Below are positions 1-4,533 of a DNA stretch of 5,462 bases, one piece after another. The stretch is from Candidatus Fermentibacterota bacterium. Its GTDB lineage: Bacteria; Fermentibacterota; Fermentibacteria; Fermentibacterales; Fermentibacteraceae. The translations under genes and the position numbers were made by a program. The stretch lies in the NCBI GenBank assembly GCA_022703195.1, contig JAKLEF010000149.1, forward strand, positions 1 through 5,462. Direction: 5' to 3'. Each line of letters starts with the position of its first letter. Within the stretch, counting starts at the first letter, position 1. Below the pieces are notes generated by a model. The model worked only from the letters and a program-made list of their open reading frames with translations, did not search any database and was not told where the DNA came from.

Positions 1-96
1 AGCGCTAGTCCAGGTGCCCGCCCGTCTGGAGAGAACAGTGACCGCTATCGTGAGTGCTACCGGGATGACGATCGCGAAGAAGAGGGAATCGGACAT
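1..96 (-). CDS. Partial membrane protein, N-terminus only (runs off left edge)
   Basis: An open minus-strand frame begins with ATG at 96-94 and continues without a stop to base 1, giving 32 codons. It starts MSDSLFFAIVIPVAL and holds one hydrophobic stretch at about residues 5-22, followed by a basic SRR. This looks like an N-terminal membrane anchor or first transmembrane helix with the basic residues on the cytoplasmic side. It lies 5 bases after the stop of the lipoprotein gene on the same strand, so the two probably share a transcript. No good Shine-Dalgarno is seen; the nearest purine-rich run, AGGCGG at about 108-113, is inside the lipoprotein gene and 11 bases away. The family cannot be named from 32 residues. 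A chance frame is possible, but the position and hydrophobic profile favour a real gene. Confidence 0.5.
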   Translation of the reverse strand, partial: MSDSLFFAIVIPVALTIAVTVLSRRAGTWTSA

Positions 97-101
97 AGGA
101 A

Positions 102-467
102 CTACTGCCGCCTGGCGAAGGTGCGGCCGTCGAGCACCAGGTTCCCATCGATGTCGAAGCTGTACGCAGAGAAGCCGACGTAGTACGGATCGGCCTCTGA
201 TGCCGTGTTCGTGGAACTCATGCCTGTGTACCTGACGCTGTCCCCCTGTATCGACCACATGCTGTAATACGTCTCGCCGTTGAAGACCTGGGAGTACTCG
301 CCGGATTCCAGGAAAGTCGAGATTCTCTGCCCGTCCTCGGAGACCCACGTGCCGAGGATGCGGTTCTCCGGGTCGAGCGTGGAGCCCGAGCGTCCGCAGG
401 AAGAGATAGCCAGCGCGGCCGCAGTCAGCAGGATCGCAACACCGAACTTCGACAGCCAGCCCGACAT
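102..467 (-). CDS. Small secreted lipoprotein of unknown function
   Basis: The predicted protein is 121 residues. It opens with a lysine-containing n-region and a hydrophobic core (residues 8-20), then the lipobox I-S-S-C with the lipidated cysteine at 24, so signal peptidase II processing and membrane anchoring are expected. The mature part contains ILGTWVSEDG, FLESGEYSQVF and MWSIQGDSVRY. This pattern of a 'GTW', a 'dG.y' strand and a 'W.i.gd' strand recurs in small lipocalin-like or beta-barrel envelope lipoproteins, but I cannot assign a named family with confidence. The start is fixed by GGAGG (minus strand of 474-478), 6 bases before the ATG. The gene is divergent from the M16 peptidase gene and probably leads the membrane protein that starts 5 bases after its stop. 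Function unknown; a ligand-binding or structural envelope role is a guess. Confidence 0.85.
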   Translation of the reverse strand: MSGWLSKFGVAILLTAAALAISSCGRSGSTLDPENRILGTWVSEDGQRISTFLESGEYSQVFNGETYYSMWSIQGDSVRYTGMSSTNTASEADPYYVGFSAYSFDIDGNLVLDGRTFARRQ

Positions 468-510
468 CCGAAGCCTCCATTCCCCGCGGCCGGTTTTCGT
501 GGATCATCAC

Positions 511-539
511 TCAATAACTGACCGGGGCGGATCGGGCAA
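511..539 (-). promoter_or_regulatory. Candidate sigma70-like promoter for the lipoprotein gene
   Basis: On the minus strand a -35-like TTGCCC (plus 534-539) is followed after 17 bases by TATTGA (plus 511-516). The matches to consensus are only 4/6 and 3/6, but the spacing is ideal and the site is about 45 bases upstream of the lipoprotein start, with no other good candidate in the gap. Confidence 0.35.
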
Positions 540-540
540 C

Positions 541-565
541 CCTGCTGAGCGTGTCGCCCAGCAGG
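541..565. repeat. 7-bp inverted repeat in the divergent promoter region
   Basis: CCTGCTG at 541-547 is the exact reverse complement of CAGCAGG at 559-565, with 11 bases between. The dyad lies between the two divergent candidate promoters: it abuts the lipoprotein -35 and is 5 bases before the peptidase -35. It could be an operator affecting both genes or a chance repeat in GC-rich DNA. Confidence 0.35.
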
Positions 566-570
566 CGGTC

Positions 571-600
571 TTGCCGGGGAAGTTTCGAATGTGCCATAAA
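571..600 (+). promoter_or_regulatory. Candidate sigma70-like promoter for the M16 peptidase gene
   Basis: TTGCCG at 571-576 (4/6) and CATAAA at 595-600 (4/6) are separated by 18 bases. The short AT-rich run around 581-600 stands out against the GC-rich flanks. Transcription would start near 606-608, at the foot of the stem-loop at 604-625. Confidence 0.4.
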
Positions 601-603
601 GAG

Positions 604-625
604 GCCGGGCGGGCACCCGCCCGGC
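604..625 (+). other. GC-rich stem-loop in the peptidase 5' leader
   Basis: GCCGGGCGGG at 604-613 pairs perfectly with CCCGCCCGGC at 616-625. This is a 10-bp stem with a 2-base gap, so the real loop is probably 4 bases. It ends 11 bases before the Shine-Dalgarno and has no T-run, so a terminator is unlikely. If the proposed promoter is right, it forms the very 5' end of the mRNA. Confidence 0.55.
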
Positions 626-636
626 GGCTCGAACCC

Positions 637-643
637 GGAGGAG
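637..643 (+). promoter_or_regulatory. Ribosome binding site that fixes the peptidase start
   Basis: GGAGGAG lies just ahead of the ATG at 646; the GGAGG core leaves a 4-base spacer. It is the only strong ribosome site upstream in this frame that sits next to a start followed by a signal peptide, so it rules out the longer open frame that reaches back to 280. Confidence 0.75.
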
Positions 644-645
644 AT

Positions 646-3309
646 ATGGGCAGGTTCCTGGCGGTGTGTCTCGCTGCGACCATGTGCGCATGGGGCTCCG
701 AACCCTCGGTGACTGTGCTTGATAACGGGCTCACCGTGATCCTGCAGGAGATGCACTACGCGCCCACGGTGGCCGTCGTGGTGATCTACGACGTCGGTGC
801 GCGGAACGAGACCGAAGACATCTCGGGCATCAGCCACTTCCTCGAGCACATGATGTTCAACGGCACGCCCACGATGCCGGGGTCGAGATTCTGGCAGCTC
901 GTGCAGAGGAACGGCGGGCAGACCAACGGCGGCACCAACTCCGACATGACCTCCTACTTCCTCTACATGCCCGCGGGATCGCTCGGAGAGGCGCTGGCCA
1001 TCGAGAGCGACAGGATGGCTAACCTCCTTCTCGATCCGGATGACGTGGCGCAGGAGATCGGCGTTGTCATGGACGAGTGGCGGCTCACCAACGACAACCC
1101 GAACAGCGTCCTCTTCTCTGCCGCGGATTCCGTCTATTTCGCCGGTACCCCCTATTCACGGCAGACCGCAGGCACGAGCGAAGCCATCGCCGCCTTCGAC
1201 AGCGCGAAGGTGTCGGACTACTACAGGACCTGGTACACTCCGGGCAACGCTGTTCTCGCAGTTGTGGGCGACTTCGAGAGCGCCGAGGCGCTGGCGGAGA
1301 TCGAAAGGCTGTTCGGACCCATCCCCGCCGGGAATACCCCCGAGATCGAGTTCGAGGAGGCGCCTCCGCTCTCGGGCAGGTCGGAAGTGACGGTGGAGTT
1401 CCCCGCCGAGGCTGACCGCATGCTGATCTACTTCGACGGCTGCGACCGCATGGATCCCGATTATCCCGCCCTGGTCGCCCTGGCGAATTACCTGAGCAAC
1501 GGCCGCAATTCCTGGTTCCAGGAGAACCTCGTCGCGACAGGGCTGGCCACGGAGGCCTGGGCTTTCTCCCCTTCGAACTCGGGCGAAGGCCCCTTCGGAA
1601 TGATGATCCAGCCGGCTCCCGGCATCCCGGTGGACAGCCTGGAGCGCCTGGTGTGCGGCGAGATCCTCCGACTCACACGCGAGCCAATCGATGCGGTCAG
1701 GCTGGATGTCATCACCGGATACTACACGGGCCGGCAGGTAATGAGCGAGAACAACCCGCTATCCGTTGCGATGCAGCTCGCCTACAGCATGACGGAGACC
1801 GGCGACCCCCTGTGGTTAAGACTTGTGCGAGACAGGATAGCCGCCCTCACGCCTGGAGAAGTGCAGGAGGCTGCTGCGAGGCACTTCTCGACGGACCGCA
1901 TGGTGGTCGCCGTGCTTCGCGCGCAGTCGGGGGGATCGGGGCGGGAAACCCCGGTCGGCGGCACGACGGATGTCGAAGTCCCGCAGGTGACGGACTGGGA
2001 GGGGCTCGACCTCGACCCCGCGGGCCTGGTCGTGCCGGAACGCTCCGTCTCCGAGGGCACTGTGAGGTACGAGCTCGACAACGGGCTGACTCTCCTTGTG
2101 AAGGAGGATCACAGCTTCCCGATCGTGGAGATCATGGCCACGGTGCCCATGGGCGACGGCAGAACCTCGGCGGGCAACTCAGGCATCTCAGCTCTTGTGG
2201 CCGAGACGATGCTCCGGGGTGCGGACGGCATGAGCCAGTCGGACTTTCACGCGAGGCTGATGCGCACCGGGGGCGGCATCTGGCTCCAGCCTACCCGCGA
2301 GTTCACATTGGGCAACTCATACGGGCCAAGCGAGAACGCCGGCATCTACTTCGAATCGCTCGCAGACCTGCTGACGCGGCCGAACCTCAGTGAAGAGGAC
2401 TTCGGACAGGTGCGCGACAGGATACTGGAGGCGGACAGACTCGAGCGCGAGGATCCCATGACACTCGCCAGCTCGAATTTCGAGGCGGTGATCCTCGACG
2501 GAGGTTCTGTGCGTGAACCCGATAGCGCCACCATCTCAGGCGTCGACTTCGCCGCGATGAAGGACTGGTACAGGCTCTGCGTCAGGCCAGAAGGCACCGT
2601 GATTGCGGTGGTCGGCGACATCGCACCGGAAACGGCGATGGCGCTCGTCGAGGAGAGCTTCGCGGAATGGTGCAACCCTGACGAGCCGCTGCCCCCGTCG
2701 CAGGATCTCGTGTTCAGGCAGGATCACGGTGAAACGAGGGTGGAGGTAGTAGAGGGGCGCATGGAGGCAGCCGTGTACTTCGGATGCGAGGCCCCTGCCT
2801 ACGGCTCGCCCGACTACCAGGCCTTCAGGATGATGACGAGCATCCTGGGCGGCGGGATCAGCTCGAGGATGGGCATGAACCTGCGGGAGACACAGGGGCT
2901 GACCTACGCAGTGGGCGCCTCTGTGAACAGTGCGATCAACTCTTCCCCCTCCATCTTCCAGACCTACTTCATGACAGGCGCTCCGTTCGCTTCGAGGGCG
3001 CTCGAGGCCGCGCAGCAGGAATGCACGCTGATCGCCTCCGGGGGTGTGCAGGAGGAGGAGCTGGCCCTCAGGCAGTACATGAACATCGGGAGCCATGCCC
3101 TGGGATACGACACGTACGGCGAGCTGGCCAGATACCTCGCCACTACGGAGGCGCTGGGGCTGCCGCTGGACAGGGACATCGTCAACCTGAGGGCCATCGT
3201 TGCACTCGATGTCGACGACATCCGCGAGGCAGCCGCCAGGTTCTTCACGGGCGACTGGTTCGTCTCGGCCGCCGGAAGTATCGGCGAAGACCTCCAGCCG
3301 CTGGAATAG
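646..3309 (+). CDS. Periplasmic M16 family zinc metallopeptidase (two-half, pitrilysin/insulinase-like)
   Basis: The product is 887 residues and is expected to degrade peptides or short unfolded proteins in the periplasm. Residues 1-17 look like a Sec signal peptide with an A-W-G cleavage site before Ser18. The N-terminal half has the inverted zinc motif HFLEH at 64-68 (His64 and His68 as ligands, Glu67 as base), with Glu144 as third ligand 75 residues later and supporting Glu137. This matches the family pattern HxxEH-x74-76-E. A first inactive M16 domain follows (about 250-430), then a linker. A second half begins near residue 473, where VRYELDNGLTLLV echoes VTVLDNGLTVIL of the first half. 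In it the HxxEH position reads ALVAE (516-520), so it is non-catalytic. Arg747 and Tyr754 in LRETQGLTY match the conserved substrate-binding Arg/Tyr pair, 7 apart. Length agrees with fused two-half M16 proteins, and no frame damage is visible. Substrate unknown. Confidence 0.93.
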   Translation: MGRFLAVCLAATMCAWGSEPSVTVLDNGLTVILQEMHYAPTVAVVVIYDVGARNETEDISGISHFLEHMMFNGTPTMPGSRFWQLVQRNGGQTNGGTNSDMTSYFLYMPAGSLGEALAIESDRMANLLLDPDDVAQEIGVVMDEWRLTNDNPNSVLFSAADSVYFAGTPYSRQTAGTSEAIAAFDSAKVSDYYRTWYTPGNAVLAVVGDFESAEALAEIERLFGPIPAGNTPEIEFEEAPPLSGRSEVTVEFPAEADRMLIYFDGCDRMDPDYPALVALANYLSNGRNSWFQENLVATGLATEAWAFSPSNSGEGPFGMMIQPAPGIPVDSLERLVCGEILRLTREPIDAVRLDVITGYYTGRQVMSENNPLSVAMQLAYSMTETGDPLWLRLVRDRIAALTPGEVQEAAARHFSTDRMVVAVLRAQSGGSGRETPVGGTTDVEVPQVTDWEGLDLDPAGLVVPERSVSEGTVRYELDNGLTLLVKEDHSFPIVEIMATVPMGDGRTSAGNSGISALVAETMLRGADGMSQSDFHARLMRTGGGIWLQPTREFTLGNSYGPSENAGIYFESLADLLTRPNLSEEDFGQVRDRILEADRLEREDPMTLASSNFEAVILDGGSVREPDSATISGVDFAAMKDWYRLCVRPEGTVIAVVGDIAPETAMALVEESFAEWCNPDEPLPPSQDLVFRQDHGETRVEVVEGRMEAAVYFGCEAPAYGSPDYQAFRMMTSILGGGISSRMGMNLRETQGLTYAVGASVNSAINSSPSIFQTYFMTGAPFASRALEAAQQECTLIASGGVQEEELALRQYMNIGSHALGYDTYGELARYLATTEALGLPLDRDIVNLRAIVALDVDDIREAAARFFTGDWFVSAAGSIGEDLQPLE

Positions 3310-3325
3310 AGCTTCCGTTCGACGA

Positions 3326-3351
3326 GGCGCCGGCCCACCCGGGCCGGCGCC
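3326..3351. terminator. Perfect GC hairpin after the peptidase gene, possible terminator without a U-tract
   Basis: GGCGCCGGCCC at 3326-3336 pairs perfectly with GGGCCGGCGCC at 3341-3351 around the loop ACCC. It begins 16 bases after the peptidase stop. A run of C follows instead of T, so it is not a standard intrinsic terminator. It may block 3' exonucleases or act as a U-less terminator, and it would fold equally well in a minus-strand transcript. Confidence 0.5.
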
Positions 3352-3360
3352 CCCCGTAAT

Positions 3361-3390
3361 GGTGTCAGGCTACTTTTGCGTTAACACTCA
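3361..3390. repeat. Possible solo end of an insertion sequence or dispersed repeat
   Basis: The stretch starts GGTGTCAGGCTACTTTTGCG and continues into the palindrome GTTAAC (3380-3385) and ACAC. GTGT at 3362-3365 and ACAC at 3384-3387 are complementary. From memory, TGTCAGGC-type sequences with a TTTTGCG tail occur at insertion-sequence ends or in dispersed repeats linked to Y1 transposases in many environmental bacteria. I see no partner copy or transposase in the window, so this would be a remnant. The identification is a recollection, not a match. Confidence 0.3.
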
Positions 3391-3437
3391 TCTCGCTGGC
3401 GGCGCCTCGACCCCGTCGGATCACGATGTGAACGATG

Positions 3438-3459
3438 CTTGTCGGCCGAAGCCGACAGG
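3438..3459. other. Stem-loop with a C(UUCG)G loop on the minus strand
   Basis: TGTCGGC at 3440-3446 pairs with GCCGACA at 3451-3457. One wobble and one further pair extend the stem to 9 bp. On the plus strand the loop is CGAA. On the minus strand the same hairpin has the exceptionally stable C(UUCG)G tetraloop, which hints that the functional RNA, if any, is read leftward. No T-run follows on either strand. Confidence 0.45.
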
Positions 3460-3524
3460 ACGAACCCGCGCTACAAGCCTCACGGATCGCTAGCGCTTCC
3501 TGCTGCGCCCTATCTCAACGGGCC

Positions 3525-3553
3525 TTGACTATCTGCCATTATACTCTAATAAT
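3525..3553 (+). promoter_or_regulatory. Strong sigma70-like promoter of the membrane protein/regulator operon
   Basis: TTGACT at 3525-3530 (5/6) is followed after exactly 17 bases by AATAAT at 3548-3553 (5/6), within the most AT-rich stretch of the window. Transcription would start near 3560, leaving a leader of about 20 bases before the start codon. Confidence 0.75.
3538..3543 (-). promoter_or_regulatory. Perfect minus-strand TATAAT, possible antisense -10 element
   Basis: The plus-strand ATTATA at 3538-3543 reads TATAAT on the minus strand, a full match to the -10 consensus. No convincing -35 lies 16-18 bases upstream of it and no extended -10 TG is present. If active it would start a leftward transcript near 3530 that crosses the C(UUCG)G hairpin and reaches the GC hairpin at 3326-3351. 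Confidence 0.25.
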
Positions 3554-3565
3554 CAGAGCACTCTA
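3543..3565. promoter_or_regulatory. Candidate operator: repeated CTCT/AGAG half-sites over the -10 and start site
   Basis: CTCT (3544-3547), AGAG (3555-3558) and CTCT (3561-3564) form two overlapping inverted repeats: CTCT-N7-AGAG and AGAG-CA-CTCT. ACTCTA also occurs twice as a direct repeat (3543-3548 and 3560-3565), 17 bases apart. The elements straddle the -10 box and likely start site, where a bound repressor would block transcription. The winged-helix protein encoded in the same operon is the obvious candidate ligand, but this is inferred from position only. Confidence 0.4.
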
Positions 3566-3567
3566 GA

Positions 3568-3573
3568 AAGGAG
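3568..3573 (+). promoter_or_regulatory. Ribosome binding site deciding between two adjacent ATG codons
   Basis: AAGGAG is followed by in-frame ATG codons at 3576 and 3579. Spacers are 2 and 5 bases respectively, so the second ATG is the more likely start. Confidence 0.7.
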
Positions 3574-3578
3574 TAATG

Positions 3579-4133
3579 ATGGAAGCGAACTCAGTCGAAT
3601 CCGACATCCGCTATGTGCGCGGGCTCGTCGACAGATCATCGTCGGGCTCGATACCCCCATCCGTTTTCCTTCTCTGGGCCGTTCTGGTCCTGGCGGGCTT
3701 CGCAATGGTCGACTTCGCGCCCCGGCAGACAGCGCTCTACTGGATGATCGCCGGGCCCGGGGGCGGGCTTTTGAGCTGGCTCCTGGGACACCGGGCCGGC
3801 GTGAGGATGGGGCAGCTCGACAGAGAGACCGGGATCAGGCACGCCCTGCACTGGGGCGGGATGATGCTGATCGTCATCCTCGCGGTGATGCTCGCAGTCA
3901 AAGGTTTCGTGCAGGGCACCGTGCTGAGCCAGGTCATCCTGCTTGTCATCGCCATGGGATGGTGGGGCGCCGGGGTCCACTTCGACAGGAGCTTCCTGCT
4001 GCTCGGCGGAGTGATGATGGCCGGGTTCGTCGCGACGCTCTTCGCGCTGCCCTACGCATGGACGGCGACCGGGGCGCTGATCGCAGCCTCGCTGGTGATC
4101 ATCGCGCTGGGGAGGAGAAGGAGAGATGCCTGA
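3579..4133 (+). CDS. Six-helix integral membrane protein of unknown function
   Basis: The product is 184 residues from the ATG at 3579, or 185 if the ATG at 3576 is used. A short polar N-terminus (1-26, MEANSVESD then RYVRGLVDRSSSG) precedes hydrophobic segments at about 28-46, 52-70, 93-108, 114-133, 138-157 and 160-177. A basic C-terminal tail, GRRRR, suggests a cytoplasmic end. The linker 71-91 is charged (HRAGVRMGQLDRETGIRH). I see no catalytic motif or transporter signature and do not recognise a named family. The strong promoter immediately upstream makes this the first gene of its operon. Its last 8 bases overlap the winged-helix regulator gene, implying translational coupling. Small membrane proteins paired with such one-domain regulators are common in bacteria, and the partner often controls the membrane protein's expression; that link is inference here. 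Confidence 0.85.
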   Translation: MEANSVESDIRYVRGLVDRSSSGSIPPSVFLLWAVLVLAGFAMVDFAPRQTALYWMIAGPGGGLLSWLLGHRAGVRMGQLDRETGIRHALHWGGMMLIVILAVMLAVKGFVQGTVLSQVILLVIAMGWWGAGVHFDRSFLLLGGVMMAGFVATLFALPYAWTATGALIAASLVIIALGRRRRDA

Positions 4134-4455
4134 GGGGAAGCGCGGATCGGACGAGGAGATCCGCGGCACGCTCGAAGGGGTGAGCGGGCTCCTGTCCCAC
4201 AGGGCGAGGCTGGGGATATGCGTTCTCCTTTCCAGGCATTCGGCGCTCTCCTTCTCGCGGCTGAAGGAGCTGCTGGGCGAGACCGACGGAAGTCTCGGCG
4301 CCCAGCTCAGGAAGCTCGAGGACGAGGGATTCATCTCGGCGCGCAAGGAGTTCCGCGACAGGAAGCCGGTGACGTGGTACGCGCTGACGCAGGCGGGACG
4401 GGATGGTCTCCGCAGCCACTTCGACGCCCTGGAATCCCTCATCGGCCGGTCGTGA
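4126..4455 (+). CDS. Winged-helix transcriptional regulator, HTH_34/ArsR-MarR-like
   Basis: This 109-residue protein is a single DNA-binding domain. Residues 20-36 (GLLSHRARLGICVLL) form the first helix with the typical 'h..RL.I..lL' pattern, and SFSRLKELLG (42-51) gives the second helix. TDGSLGAQLRKLEDEGFI (53-70) is the recognition helix with the classic 'd.g.l..hl.kLe..G.i' signature. KEFRDRKPVTWYALTQAGR (74-92) makes the beta wing and return to the final helix. This arrangement is that of the HTH_34 winged-helix group related to MarR/ArsR regulators. No cysteine metal site like that of ArsR is present and no separate ligand domain exists, so it probably acts as a dimer responding to an unknown signal. 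The ATG overlaps the end of the membrane protein gene by 8 bases. GGAGGAG at 4111-4117 and AAGGAG at 4118-4123 precede it. It likely represses its own operon. Confidence 0.88.
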   Translation: MPEGKRGSDEEIRGTLEGVSGLLSHRARLGICVLLSRHSALSFSRLKELLGETDGSLGAQLRKLEDEGFISARKEFRDRKPVTWYALTQAGRDGLRSHFDALESLIGRS

Positions 4456-4465
4456 CCACGCTTCG

Positions 4466-4494
4466 TTGACCTGCCTCCGGCACCGGCGTATCAT
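4466..4494 (+). promoter_or_regulatory. Sigma70-like promoter of the FG-GAP repeat protein gene
   Basis: TTGACC at 4466-4471 (5/6) and TATCAT at 4489-4494 (5/6) are exactly 17 bases apart. The element lies 11 bases after the regulator stop and would start transcription near 4501, giving a leader of about 33 bases. The repeat protein is therefore probably transcribed on its own, although readthrough from the operon upstream is possible since no hairpin terminator lies between. Confidence 0.7.
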
Positions 4495-4522
4495 GGATGC
4501 AGGAATATCCAATCCGGGAGTC

Positions 4523-4528
4523 AGGAGG
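4523..4528 (+). promoter_or_regulatory. Consensus ribosome binding site for the FG-GAP repeat protein
   Basis: A full AGGAGG is followed by a 5-base spacer and the ATG at 4534. It decides this start over the ATG at 4494, which lies in another frame. Confidence 0.8.
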
Positions 4529-4533
4529 CCCCT

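Larger units (their letters stand above)
3356..3524. other. Gene-free intergenic stretch with structured elements
   Basis: No open frame with a ribosome site is found on either strand. The stretch contains a sequence resembling a repeat or insertion-sequence end (3361-3390) and a hairpin (3438-3459), described separately. No tRNA-like cloverleaf or long T-run is visible. Base composition is slightly less GC-rich than the flanking genes. Confidence 0.6.

Noticed and set aside
280..645. An extension of the peptidase frame upstream to an ATG at 280, giving 1009 residues
   Set aside because: The extra 122 residues lack a signal peptide and domain features, run antisense through the lipoprotein gene and both candidate promoters, and have no good ribosome site. 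The ATG at 646 has GGAGGAG and a signal peptide.
1653..2393. A 246-codon plus-strand frame inside the peptidase gene
   Set aside because: It overlaps the peptidase in another frame, is Arg/Gly/His-rich and has no ribosome site or domain.
2536..3096. A 186-codon open frame on the minus strand within the peptidase gene
   Set aside because: His/Arg-rich translation with no motif, opposite the conserved second half of the peptidase that contains the Arg/Tyr pair.
3365..3424. A 19-residue minus-strand frame starting at GTG 3424
   Set aside because: No ribosome site precedes it and the sequence has no small-protein features such as a membrane helix.
3420..3490. A possible tRNA gene around the 3438-3459 stem-loop
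   Set aside because: No acceptor stem, T-arm consensus or cloverleaf could be assembled on either strand.
3636..4442. A 268-codon open frame on the minus strand
   Set aside because: It lies opposite the membrane protein and regulator genes, and its product is full of Pro, His and Arg with no recognisable domain. It is a shadow frame.
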